Assembly: GCA_015657535.1 (NCBI GenBank)
Contig: JADHZB010001571.1
Location: forward strand, 1 to 25,554
Direction of reading: 5' to 3'
From: Nephromyces sp. MM_2019
Taxonomy: Eukaryota > Apicomplexa > Aconoidasida > Nephromycida
Length of the DNA stretch: 25,554 bases
In this document: piece by piece, positions 10,001 to 20,600 of the stretch
How the letters are laid out: the number at the start of each line of letters is the position of its first letter
Position numbering within the stretch: the stretch's first letter is position 1
Program-made: the position numbers and the translations under genes
Notes under the pieces: generated by a model
What the model was told of the DNA's origin: nothing
What the model saw: the letters and a program-made list of their open reading frames with translations, nothing else
Database searches by the model: none

Positions 10001-12694
10001 TGATGAACTTCGACATCCCAAGGCAACCCCCTCAAACGAATGAAGGCTTCACCATTGACGCCTCCCTGAAGGGTAGAAGAAAACCCGTCACCCCCCTTGG
10101 AAGAATGCCCCTTTGACTGTGGACTTGAGGGGGTCGGAGCATCAGTTACGAAGGCACTGTGTTCTTTCCTTATAACCAAACCATTCATGAAGAGTCCGCT
10201 TAGTATCAAGGAGAGAGTTTGGCAATTGTCAAGACCAGGCTCGAGACTTCCCTGAATCAACGTAGCGTGTGGGTGGGTGTGGGGAACGTAAAGGGGGCAA
10301 GGTACGAGTTCAGTGTGTAGTTTATGAGGGCAGTGGTGTATATGCTCAATGTGAGGGCTATGGTCAATGCTAGGGGATGCTCAATGCATGTGTGTGGTTT
10401 AACGCTATCTTGAAGCACAGCTATAGCTACTAAACGGTTTGTGTGTTAGACATAGGTGATGTCAACTTTGGGGGGGCACGACGATCGCGAGAACATTGAA
10501 AATATACTATAAATTAGGATACCACAAGAAGAGGCACGCTTGTGTGTGTGTGACGTATAATAACCTCCGGGGTGAAACACACGACAGCTAAATAAGCAGA
10601 TAATGGCATAGACAGTCTCGCATAAACCCCTAGTTTTATCCTTCAAAGAGATGAAACAGAGGGTGTACGTACACTTGGACGACAGAGTTTAGCAGTCGAG
10701 TCTCAGCAAGTAAAAGCTATTTTCACACACACAAGAAAATGAACTGCTTCATAAATTTTCACTTACCCTACGAGCTACAGGAGTTACACCGAGCTGCAGA
10801 GAGGCTTTCTGTATAGTCTTAAGGTCGGCATTATGAACTGAGAAACAACACACACGAAAGACTTTACCCATCAGAAATCTCGAAAATATGCAGGAAAAAG
10901 TGCAAACACGTGCGTATGTACACTAAAAATCCAGCATCTCACATACTACAGGAGATCAATCTTAGTCATCCATGCAGCAAAAACGGTGTTCGCACACAAC
11001 TATACGCACAACCACAAGCACACACAACCACAAGCACGCACACAGCTATCCATGATGTAAAACACACAAAAATATCCCAATATCCACACACCAGCTAATT
11101 CCATACTACAAAGCAAAATTATGCAGAACACACATGATAACGAATCTACAATCAACAAACATAAGGAAGACAAAACTCTTACACACCATAAGCAAGGGGT
11201 GTACATACACCTTCAAGCACACAAAGAAGCAGAAGCCACTGTAAATTCCGCACACATAACACCTCCAAGAAGCTTACGCACTCGCAGGAAAGGTATCCTT
11301 GATGAGCTGCACGATGTCTACACAATGATTATAGTGGGGATACAGCGTGATGTCCTGCATGCACACACAAAATAAATCCAATCAGCCATATATCGTCAAC
11401 AAGCAATACACACACTATTGCTTACACTATTGAACAACCATATACACACACAAACAAACGCCTAACTCCACACACAAACAAACGCCTAACTCCACACACA
11501 AACAAACGCCTAACTCCACACACAAACAAACGCCTAACTNNNNNNNNNNNNNNNNNNNNNNNNNNNNNNNNNNNNNNNNNNNNNNNNNNACACAAACAAA
11601 CGCCTAACTCCACACACAAACAAACGCCTAACTCCACACACACACACACCTGCTTCTGGGCGTCTTGATTTAACAAAGTGAAGAATCTCTTTGCATTAAA
11701 TGCAGCCAAACTCATTGGTTTCCTCGATCTTTGCATAGCAGCAAAGATCACAGAATCCAATTGCTGTATCGCTCCAGCCAAAGTGATGGAATCTTCCAGC
11801 TGATGATGAAAAAGGAGTACGAATTCTACGTCATGAGGAAGATATCACATGAGAGTGTATGTGAAAAATGAAATATAATTTTCACAAGGAGAGTTGCTGG
11901 AGAAAAAGCAGTGCAAAAGGTGAACGTACACCCCTAATCAAGAGGAATCTTCATCACACACACTGAAAGAGAAGGGTATAGCAATATGCAGCGAAGAGAG
12001 TGAGGGAAATACACAGAGTAGGCTAAACTTTCAGGCAATACAAGCATATAGAGCCACACATGAATGCAAACACACATAGAGATGAGTTCATACATGTTCA
12101 CAAGCACATCTTCACACACAATAACCTGTGTTTCCTCCGGTCGGATATGGTAGCATGCCTGCTCAGTGGCGCATCCCTGCTCGGCATCATATGCCATCCA
12201 GGAGAATCTAGAGGACGGCATAAACCAGCAAACATTATTATGCAAAGGGAGTGTACGTACACTGCGATAGATCACGAGAGTTACGCACACTCAAGTCACG
12301 AATGTCTTCAAAGCTATTATATATCTCTTAGATAGCATAAGCAAAGGAGAAGCAGCTTTACTGTGAAAAAAGTTCTATTCGCACAGCCCTAGCACACACA
12401 CACACCGCTGCATTTAGTCATGCGCCTACGAGCACACACACGACCATAAACACAGAACCTCAGACCAACATGAGCACACACAAACACAAGGATACAAAAA
12501 AACACACACCTACGCAAATCGACACGGATATAAATTCACACACACATAGACAAAGCATCCATACACAAATACACACTATTACACACGCACATACATGAAA
12601 CTTACTCAGTAATCTCTTGCCCTGATGTGGGAAGATTCTCATCTGCTACACCCACATCGACAATGAAAAGCACTGAATAGTAAGAATTCGCCAT
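7016..12694 (-). CDS. ESRP/Fusilli-like splicing regulator: exonuclease-like fold plus three quasi-RRMs (11 exons)
   Basis: Assembled coding exons on the minus strand: 12694-12606, 12207-12126, 11799-11650, 11354-11282, 10837-10767, 10251-9931, 9544-9359, 9105-9039, 8339-8101, 7811-7716 and 7252-7016. All introns are GT-AG and every phase joins, giving about 536 aa with stop TAG at 7016-7018. Residues 7-185 follow the DEDDh-exonuclease fold seen at the N-terminus of animal ESRP1/2 and Fusilli (SVLFIVDVGVAD, GQEITEF, HIRPEE, GLDNCQTLSLIL). Three hnRNP F/H-type quasi-RRMs follow, each with an RLRGLP motif and a GEAY/GEAW strand. Animal homologues bind G-rich pre-mRNA to regulate exon choice in the nucleus; that role here is inferred from architecture. 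The start lies at the same point as in animal ESRPs. An upstream untranslated exon is possible, since a pyrimidine tract and AG end just before the ATG. Exon 10 could instead start at 7808, because its acceptor is an NAGNAG. Confidence 0.8.
7067..7766 (-). other. Quasi-RRM 3 (residues ~442-520)
   Basis: Spans exons 10 and 11: IVRLRGLPFHANE, HIA joined to NFFSGY, GKPTGEAYVQF and ENRYIELFPATKQEM. The protein ends soon after, in GGDPRGLYMH. Animal ESRPs carry a longer, Pro/Tyr-rich tail after the third domain that is missing here. Confidence 0.85.
8158..9105 (-). other. Quasi-RRM 2 (residues ~325-407)
   Basis: Spans exons 8 and 9: GVLRLRGLPW, EIVKFFK, then after a 698-bp intron ISPEDVVLGYA, MSGEAWVIM and GRRYIEVFPSTRGD. 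The exon 8/9 junction splits a codon (AAAG joined to AGGGA), which restores the Lys-Glu-Gly of the family's FF-x-G turn. Confidence 0.85.
9727..9762 (+). repeat. (ACC)n trinucleotide repeat
   Basis: About 11 units of the CCA/ACC triplet lie inside intron 6 of the minus-strand gene (TGG on the sense strand). It is a simple microsatellite. Confidence 0.85.
9922..9931. repeat. Palindrome TGTACGTACA overlapping a 5' splice site
   Basis: On the minus strand exon 6 of the ESRP-like gene ends GAT and the intron begins GTACGT. The first T of the palindrome is the last exon base. Joining GYD to GRVTGEAY at this point is exactly what the quasi-RRM needs, so the splice call is well supported. Confidence 0.7.
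11443..11640 (+). repeat. 24-bp minisatellite interrupted by an assembly gap
   Basis: A near-perfect 24-bp unit containing CAAACAAACGCCTAACTC repeats at least four times before and twice after a run of N. It lies in intron 3 of the ESRP-like gene. The unit length is a multiple of three, so it reads as an open frame (VCGVRRLF per unit on the minus strand), but that frame runs out of an identified exon past its splice site and is not coding. Confidence 0.85.
11540..11589. other. Assembly gap (50 N)
   Basis: Exactly 50 N interrupt the minisatellite. A round number in a tandem array usually means an unknown length, so the intron size here is not known. Confidence 0.95.
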
Positions 12695-14551
12695 TTTAAG
12701 CCTGCTGAAGAAAAATTACAAAAACAATGCTTGGGTTTCATCGTATAATACAAAAAACACACAAATCCATGTGCAATCGCACACACAAAGGTATACACAA
12801 ACACAATAACAAAGATCCAATAATACTTTGAGTCACACGGTGTATGTACACCAAATTCTCGCCAAATCAGATGCAACTTCACTGAGAAATCACATGAAAA
12901 AGTAAACAGATCGAGCATGCTAAATAGGTATGCAGAAATCAACACACACACAGGCAGCTAACGAAGTCAGGGTATACGCATAAAAACTCACACGCACACA
13001 CAACTGGGAAGAATTACACACAAACGCTCCACCAACGTACACACCCAACAAACACACATCTTACAAACACCCTACACGCAAATACACATTGAGTCACAAT
13101 GTTCAATGCACCTATTCTTAATGACTCATAGTAGCATATCCAGGGAAGGCATATCAAGCTTACACCCACACACACACACACACATAAGGATGCACAACTC
13201 CACAGAGACAATCTCTCATACAAAAACCACACACACATGCGCACAAGAGGCTTTAAATGCACACACAGACAACACACACACTCGAATTGTATACTCATAG
13301 ATAGCACCATACACAGACCACAAAAAGGCTAATGACTACTTGATATAAGCATAGATCAAGTTCAAATATACCTTCAAAGCGATAAAAAACACTGCAAAGC
13401 TGAGCAAACACTCACAACATACAGGTCAAGCGAAGATTAAGCACGAATAATGAAGGCTTCACATGAGGTATATGCACATACACAAAATGCCACTCTCACA
13501 AGGTTACACACAAACTGCCACTCTGACATGAGGCGTACCTACACTCGATTGTAGTTTCAGCACTCGATCAAGCAAACAGTTACCAACTCAACATTGCATG
13601 TTGAGTACCCACGCAACACTCATACACACACACCAACACACACCAGCACACACTAACACACACCAGCACACACCAACATACACCAACACACACATCTTTC
13701 ATGAAAACAAAAGATCGTAACACACACTATATATCATTCCGTTAGCAGCGTGAAGGCTAGCATCAACGCTCTTAACACATACATACCCTTTAAGTTCCCT
13801 TGTTGTTGTGTGCGAGTTTACAAAACGACCCCGTTTAACGTCCTTATACAAATCTTTAGCCCTTCCTCTTTAAGCCCAAGCAACGAAAAACCCAAAACTT
13901 GCCCAACTTCAAATGGCCCTTAAAAAATGATAACTAAACGATAGTTTATGATACCATGGGATACACACACACAGAGAAATGCACACACAACAGAGAAAAA
14001 GAAAGTTCCAAATATACACGCACGAAAATGGGTTGTTTGGGGGAGACACAGACAATACGGGTGGTTTGAATGAAGACACACATAGGGATCATTTTGGAGG
14101 GAAGACACACACACAATATGGAAGGTTATGGTGGAGACATACATACAATATGGAAGGTCGTGGAGGAGATACAGTATATGAAAGTGAAAGCACACAGATG
14201 CTCGGTGTACGTACACTGCAACGACACTATAGAAACGCTTTAAAAATGTGCCAAAAGACCCGTGGTGGAAAGCACACACGCATTCTCCAACATTACGGCA
14301 CACATAGGCAGCGACTGTTAAAAACGCAATGACATGCTTCAAAGAACGCACAGCTTTACCGGAGCACCGAAAAATTCATTGGTTTCACACGGAAAACTCA
14401 GATATAAGCGAAGGCAATCTACAATGAAACAGAAAATAGACCCACCGAACAAATTATTCCACAAACTCAACACACACACGCACTTTATTATACCTTGTCA
14501 GAGTCTCAAAACCCTGCAAACTTGTCTAGAGGAAGCTTCAGCTTTCACACA

Positions 14552-15091
14552 ACATACACGCTGAGTGTAGTCAATTTGCGTGTGTTATTAGGAAGCACTT
14601 GACGGTGAAAAGCAGATGCATATCCAACTCTATGAGTTCTAAAGGACAAATGATCCTGCAAGAACAACGGAGTAAAGTATGCAGAATCAAAATATACACA
14701 TCCAACGTTAAAATGCAGTTCATCAAAGCTAAGAGAGGGGGGTATATGTAAACCCACTCGCTAATCACAAAAGAAGGAATTGTATGCACACCATCTCCCA
14801 AATCAGATTTAAGCGCTAAAGCAAGATTTAACTAAGAAACTATGAGATATTTCAGTGTATATACTACCCTCATTCTATCATCAAATTTAAGCTAGATAAG
14901 TTTTTAACTAAAGAAATGCCGGAGATTTCAGTGTAAATACACCCACTGTCATAAAATATAAAAATGAATCTTGTAATTAACAAAAATCATTGAAACTGCA
15001 GAGGCTGTGGGTATACCATCACTTTGCAGGCCACCAGTCTCCCTGCTACTTCCCAAGAACATCGCATAAGCACTAATAAAACGCACACACA
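14552..15091 (-). CDS. Possible exons of an unrecognised minus-strand gene
   Basis: Two segments look exonic. One is about 15090-14995: after an acceptor TTTTATTAG it encodes AYAMFLGSSRETGG...ASAVSMIF and ends at a donor-like GTTAAT. The other is about 14737-14552: after a pyrimidine tract ending CTCTCTTAG it encodes FDELHFNVGCVYFDS...FRTHRVGYASAFHRQVLPNN before a TGA. Both have ordinary amino-acid composition, unlike the repeat-driven frames around them. Their phases do not join directly, so an exon is missing or one call is wrong. I recognise no family. They could also be upstream exons of the ESRP-like transcript. Confidence 0.25.
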
Positions 15092-15417
15092 GGTAAAAAC
15101 ACACTAACGCAGGTAACAGAACACAGCGAACACATGGAGAATGCAAAATTACCAAAGAAAACCATAAAATTATTTCCACACACATACGAGAACACCAAAA
15201 AAACATCAAACATCACTACAAGCCTCAAAGCTCAAAAGATGCGCATCACACACGCATCTTTCAACATTACAACCCATTCCACAAACAGTGCATGAACCGA
15301 TGAAAAAACTCGTAGCGAGCGCATATTTCAAACAAAAAGGAAAAAACACTTTGAAAGACGAAACAGTAAATTCTCTAAACGCAGCAAATCAGCAAGAAAA
15401 AAAAATCGCTAAATTTC

Positions 15418-15572
15418 ATCCAAAATCGCCCAACTTCCTCCAAATTACATCCAAAATCGCCCAACTTCCTCCAAATTACATCCAAAATCGCCCAACTTCC
15501 TCCAAATTACATTCAAAATCGCCCAACTTCCTCCAAATTACATCCAAAATCGCCCAACTTCCTCCAAATTAT
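15418..15572 (+). repeat. 31-bp tandem repeat, five copies
   Basis: Units start at 15418, 15449, 15480, 15511 and 15542, with core AAAATCGCCCAACTTCCTCC. The first four are nearly identical (one C/T change) and the fifth degrades into the next sequence. The unit is not a multiple of three, so the overlapping open frame is accidental. Confidence 0.9.
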
Positions 15573-15850
15573 CTCCACTTCCTCTAAATTTTATCAAAAT
15601 CGCTAAACTTCCCCAAAAATACCAACAAATTTCGACAATCCTCATCACAAACCAAACCACACCACCTCCCTCTGCCACACATCCACATTCCGCAAAAAAC
15701 CTCCAAAAGCTGCCCCAAAAAAATGCTCAAATCATATCCCTCCAAAAACATGCGCACCAGTTTGCTATTAATAACTGCCAAAAAAAACAAAACACACACT
15801 CTCAAGTTTTTCACACACTTTCTGCATACCCCCACTGCATTTAAAAATTT

Positions 15851-15900
15851 TCTCTGCATTCGCTATTTTCTCTGCATTCGCTATTTTCTCTGCATCCTCT
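15851..15900 (+). repeat. ~19-bp direct repeat, three copies
   Basis: TTTTCTCTGCATTCGCTA occurs twice in full and a third time truncated, immediately before the pyrimidine tract. Confidence 0.8.
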
Positions 15901-16080
15901 TCTATTACACTCTCTCTCTCCCACTCTCTCTCTCCCACTTGCTCTCTAACACTTACTCTCACACACACTCTCTCCCATACACTCTCTCCCTCCACCCTTG
16001 CTCCCCCCTCTCCCCCCCCTTTCCCCCATCTCACCCCCCTCTCTCATCCCCCCTCTATCACAACCCCTCCTCCTCTCACC
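15900..16080 (+). repeat. Polypyrimidine (CT/C-rich) tract
   Basis: About 180 bases are almost purely C and T with a few CA interruptions, ending in runs of C. On the other strand this is a purine tract. It sits just before the place where CA polarity gives way to TG polarity. Confidence 0.85.
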
Positions 16081-16767
16081 GATAAAAACTCCAAAAGAAT
16101 TTGCCTGGCGGAAAGTAAATCCTCTTATACTAACAACATTGAAAGTTGCATCGTCTCGTCAATGAAGGAGAGAAACACCTGAAGAGTTTGAGAAGCCGCT
16201 AAGCATGCAAAGAGTTTGTGGAAGCGGTGGGGAGCGTGGGATTCGCACAGAAGTAGGGGGGCCACACACACACGCACACACACAGACATGGGGGTGTAGT
16301 AGGTGGGGGTTTAGACCGCGTGTGTGTGTTGCGGCGTTCGCGGCTTGTGTGTGTGTGTAGGTGTGTGTGTGAAGAAGAGGGAGTGCGAAAAGATCGACTA
16401 GCAGCACAAAAGTAACATGACCTGGTGGGGGGGCAAGCGTTAAGTTCGTGGGGCGAAGGAAGGAGGGGGTTATGTTAATCAGTGGGAGAAGGAAGGCTCA
16501 GGGGGAGGGTTTGGCTTCGTGTGTGTGGAGGAGGGAAGGGGGAGGTTGTGGGATGAGCAGGGGGTTAGTAGAGAATCTGTTGGTGTATGGGTTTTGGTGG
16601 AGGTGGGCGTGAGGGCATGTAGGGGCAGGAATATGGAGGTGCGTATAGCCGTGTGTGGGAATGTGTGCAGAGGGGTGTTTGTTGTGTGTGGTGATGTGTG
16701 TGTGTGTGCTACTGTGTGGATGTGTGGGATGGTGGGGGTGTGTTTCGAGAAGCTGTCATGCTAACTT

Positions 16768-16872
16768 GTGTGTGGATATGCTAGCGTGTGTTGATATGCT
16801 AGTGTGTGTTGATACGCTGTGTGCCGATATGCTGTTGTGCTGCCTTGTGTGTGGATATGCTAGCGTGTGTTG
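16768..16872 (+). repeat. Tandem repeat with unit GATATGCTAGCGTGTGTT
   Basis: About five imperfect ~18-bp units containing GATATGCTAG or GATACGCTG alternate with TGTGTGTTG. It is non-coding and lies in the divergent spacer. Confidence 0.65.
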
Positions 16873-17574
16873 AATTGTGTGCGCTTTTCTGCTGATCTGT
16901 GGAAGCATGTGCTGTGTAGGTAGCTTACCCTTTGATATTGCGAGAGGTGCGTGTTAGGCTGATGTCTGGAGTGTTTACTATGGTTTGTGTGTGTGCAAGC
17001 TAATAATTCTATATATAAGGCTGCAGTGATTTTCACCAACAGTTAACATCTTAGCGATTCTGCGTAAGCTTGAGAAGAAGCAGTAGTCGTAGTATGAGCG
17101 AACATACACATTCCATCTCATATGAGCTAAGTAAAAGACATATTATCACTAATCTGATCACACACACAATCAGCCTGAAGCTCACGGACATGCAGCTGCC
17201 AGCATCCTACACACACTATCGCATTCTGGCATCACGCACACACATTCCCGGCTACCCAACGAGTTATACCTGATATCATAGTATACACGCAGCAAATAAA
17301 CAGCACACACAAACAGACGCTCACAACACACGTACAACACACACAACACACGCAATCCCCTGTCTATCACTCCAGACAAGACCTCTGCACGTCCAACGTG
17401 CAACACCTCTAATAACCAGAGATTCTCGCTTGCTAGTTCAAAACCACTGCTCACACACACACACACCCAACAAACACAAACAGAATATGAAACCTCTTGC
17501 CAAGCATCTTCTACTGTGAAGGCTCTCCTTCCTCCCTCATCTTCTCTTTGGCGAGTTTTTCAAGTTTCTGCCAG

Positions 17575-17584
17575 TGTACGTACA
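17575..17584. promoter_or_regulatory. Palindrome TGTACGTACA upstream of the WDR12 start
   Basis: A perfect copy within CAGTGTACGTACACTCC lies 53 bases before the WDR12 ATG. It could be a promoter-proximal element. Just before the ATG, TTTTTCATCTTCAG resembles a 3' splice site, so a 5' UTR intron is also possible. Regulatory function is inferred from position only. Confidence 0.3.
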
Positions 17585-17637
17585 CTCCATCTCTCCTGCT
17601 TTTTCGTGTTTATAAGTAGAATTTTTCATCTTCAGTA

Positions 17638-20600
17638 ATGAATAACCTAGACGGAGATGATGAAGATATCAGCCACACGCATCCCTCACAAGAGGGGGAA
17701 TTGGTGGCTGAAGATGCAACTCCTCAGCAGATTACCATTCGGTTTGTGCGCGGCTCATCACTCCCAGAGCGTTTCTCCTTGAAAGGGAATGAGGAAGAAG
17801 CTTATGTTGTTTCTACAGCGATGAACAGGAAGCAACTGTCAGAGGTGAATAATTGCATACTAATCTGGGGTATTTCGTGGAATGCGTATGGAGTGCGGAG
17901 GGTGTTTGAAGATGAGGAAGTTATTAGATGAAGTATGAAGATAATGTTTGAAGATGAGTAAGCTTGAAGCTGAGGAAGTTTGAAGATGATCATATGTAAT
18001 GATCGTGAACTTTGAAGATTATGACGATCAACGAAGAACTTTCTTAAAGACACAGTTTTTTAATGATAGTGAAATTTATGAAATCACAATACTCCAGCAG
18101 CTGATATGCTCAGAATATTGCGTTTTTGATGAAGATGAGCGCTAATTGATGCTCCCTTGAAGTAAAATACGTTTAGAGGGAGAATTTCTGCTGTAAGATA
18201 GGGAACATTTGCAAAGGATATCTAAAAACTTCCCGAATTTTACCTTCTTCCTCCTCAAATTTTATTTTTTTGATACGTTTCTATGCTCTTTTTGATTTTC
18301 TTGCAATATTATGTAGTAAGTTAAACTTAGCCCTTGCTCTTTTTCTACTCAATAGCAATCATTTCCAAGAAAAGGCACTATTTTTTAGTTAACATTTCGG
18401 TTTTGTTAACTTTTATTACATCTTCTGGCGCTGTATGTACAGCTCATCAATCAACTGCTAAATTTGGATACCCCCCAGACCTTTGATTTCCTCATTGAAG
18501 ATGAATTTTTACGAACTTCTCTCGCAGTGTAAGTACAGGATTGGGGATTATCAATGCGATTTCTTCTATTATCGGATGTTTATAACTCTTATTAAGGCTG
18601 TTTTTTTAGCAGAAATTTGAGTGTACGTAAAGCATTTTACGTGAAATTTTGGTTTTTATCTTCTTCTATTTGGAGAAAAGGAGAACATTTGAAGTTTTCT
18701 ACAATTTTTTTTTATAGTACACATTTTATATTGTAGTGAATCCTTTGCTGTTATTGAGAAGTATTGTATGTTTTCTATATGTTTTAAGAGAAGTGTGTGC
18801 TGCTATTTTAAGTAATGGTGGCATGCTCTTACGCAACTAGGAAGAATTTTCTGTGTGCTTGCGTATGTGCTTTTTAGTTTGTGTTTTTGAGTATGTACGC
18901 ATGTCTTGTGGGTGTACTTTTGTGTGTGTTTGTGCTGATGTGCTTGTGTGTGTTCTTATGCGTATGCCTGTATGCATGCTTGCGTTCATACTTTTGTGAT
19001 TTCAATCTGGTTTTACTGCATGTGTGTGTACTTGTGTTTTACTCTTGTATTATAGGAATGTGCTCTTTTTATTGTGTGTGCGTCTCTTGTTTGTTTTTGT
19101 AATTTTTTCAGCATTCGTTTCTTTTATGCACGTGTTTTGCCCGTTACCTGCTTGAATAGATTTTATGCATTCTTGGTAATCGACAGGCTCACAAAATCCC
19201 CTTTTTTATACGCTACTTCTCACACACACATACAATTTCGTGTATATTCCCTCCATTAGCTAATCTTTCGTTGCTGTCTTTTTGAGTGTAAGTACACTGC
19301 CCTTTTCATATCGAAAAAGGCGCTGAAAAATACACATTTCAGCGTCTTTTCTTCTCTTTTCACGATTTCTCCAAACATCTACACACTGCATTATTGCATT
19401 GGGGTGTACCTACACTCCCAAGTTAGGCGTCATCATCCCTTTAATCTCTTTTTTCTTCTTGTGTGTTAGGTATATGCACACGCACGAAATAACCTCAGAA
19501 TCTCAGCTAACAATCACTTATGTGGTCCTTCCATCGGAGCCCATCACAGATACCCTCTGCCATCATCCAGACTGGATTTCATCGCTGTCATATCCTATCG
19601 GAAGTGGTAAGTCTGTGTTGACAGCAAAGTGTGTGTGGAGTTATGTGTGTTAAGAGGTGTACAGGTATGCGTATGGGACAAGGTGCGTGTGTGTGTGTGG
19701 TGGTGAAAGGTGAATGTATTTCGTGGTAAAATGTTTGCGTATTTCTTGGTGAAGGATGTGTATCTGGCAGTAAATGAGATGGTTCTACCTGTGTGTATGA
19801 TGGTACACCATTTGATTATATGATATCAAAACTCGTGTGTGTCTGTGTGTGTGTGCTTAGTGAAGATATATAAGTGGTTGCCACTGTGTGCTTATATTTT
19901 TCAAATTATTTGTATTTTTTGTTGTTTATTGCCTTTTTTTTACTCGGTATGTTTTCCTGTGTGCAGTTTCATTATCCAGACATTGTGTGTGTGAAAATTG
20001 CAGGAGATATAGTACTCGCAGCGTATATGGATGGTACCTTGGGTGTGTGTGATCAAAAAGGGCTGCTAAACTCATCTTCTGAAGCTCCTTGCAGTTTTTA
20101 TCCTCATCGAGTATCTAGCATGGCCATAACTTCAGCAGATTCATACTTGCTCTTTAGGTTTGTGGTGCTATAATATGCGTGCGTGTGTGCTTGTGGGTAA
20201 TTGTGTGCACATTGCTGATAAGCTTGTGTGTTTACTTTGATGAAAAGCTATTAGGTGTGTGTGTATTCGTTGGTGAAAACCTATTTGATAGCTGGATATG
20301 CCTTTGCGCTTATTAGTGCATATCTACTCAATAGATAGATCTCTGTGTCAATGAAAACCCACCACATATATTTCTCTCTATGTGTTGGTGAAAAGTTGTT
20401 GGGCACATTCGTGTGTGTTTCGTTAACCCTATGGTTTTTGTAGATTTCCCTAGTTTCCCAACCCTTTTCCAAGGGCTTATAGAAGCTAGATACTTAGTGT
20501 ACGTACACACGTGGTGCGTTTTACAGTCGCCCTGAATCTTCACGCTTTGTTATCAGCCTCTCTCTGCTGAGGTGTACGTACACACACACGCACACACACG

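Larger units (their letters stand above)
9413..10047 (-). other. Quasi-RRM 1 (residues ~224-306)
   Basis: Spans exons 6 and 7. It begins FIRLRGLPW, continues through DIHIVIGYD, and after the intron resumes GRVTGEAYVVM and GRRWVEVFKAS. These are the RNP2-like, loop and RNP1-like positions of hnRNP F/H quasi-RRMs. In that family, G-tract RNA is bound through loops rather than through aromatic residues on the sheet. Confidence 0.85.
10162..12676 (-). other. DEDDh-exonuclease-like fold, probably inactive (residues ~7-185)
   Basis: Encoded by exons 1-6. Motif I reads IVDVGVAD: the first Asp is present, but Gly stands where DEDDh enzymes have Glu two residues later. The following GQEITEFSWMAYDA and RPEE match the second and third strands of ERI1/ESRP-type domains. 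Motif II reads AAFNAKRFF, so the usual W-D is replaced by F-N. Motif III reads EPGLDNCQTLS, keeping an Asp but with Glu in place of the catalytic His region. The domain is therefore probably a scaffold rather than a nuclease, as I understand to be the case for animal ESRPs. Confidence 0.65.
12695..17637. other. Spacer between divergent genes; mostly CA-rich, one possible unrecognised gene
   Basis: From 12.7 to 16.29 kb the + strand is CA-rich, which matches the sense polarity of minus-strand transcripts. From about 16.30 to 17.0 kb it is TG-rich, and CA-rich again from 17.1 to 17.48 kb. Palindrome copies lie at 12841, 14206, 14932 and 17575. A decamer-like CA array (ACACACCAAC / ACACACCAGC) occupies 13620-13690. 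Apart from the exon-like segments near 14.55-15.10 kb I see no supported gene. Confidence 0.5.
17731..19524 (+). other. NLE (ubiquitin-like) domain of WDR12
   Basis: Spread over exons 1-3. Exon 2 (86 bp) was found by homology, not by frame length: it encodes LINQLLNLDTPQTFDFLIED and LRTSLA, and its two-base overhang joins the single-base overhang of exon 3. Without it, exon 1 would run into a non-homologous read-through frame (NNCILIWGISWN). Confidence 0.85.

Noticed and set aside
10446..10640. Alternative last exon of the exonuclease-like part (DKTRGLCETVYAII...)
   Set aside because: It gives a tail unlike the family, whereas the acceptor at 10252 restores the final helix and leads into quasi-RRM 1. 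Kept only as a possible splice variant.
11422..11640. Open frame through the 24-bp minisatellite
   Set aside because: It reads past the donor of exon 3 into a tandem repeat and an N gap. It stays open only because the unit is 24 bp.
11443..11640. CRISPR array
   Set aside because: Contiguous tandem units without unique spacers, in a eukaryotic intron.
13920..14351. 143-codon minus-strand frame
   Set aside because: Cys/Val/His/Phe-rich repeat-driven composition, no splice-site support and no recognisable domain.
15288..15587. Plus-strand frame through the 31-bp repeat
   Set aside because: The repeat unit is not a multiple of three, so the peptide changes register each unit. The frame is accidental.
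15768..16034. Arg/Glu-rich minus-strand frame over the pyrimidine tract
   Set aside because: A purine-strand read-through of low-complexity CT DNA, with no independent support.
17387..17401. GCACGT-CCA-ACGTGC hairpin
   Set aside because: Only a six-pair stem with a three-base loop and no other structure around it. Too weak to call.
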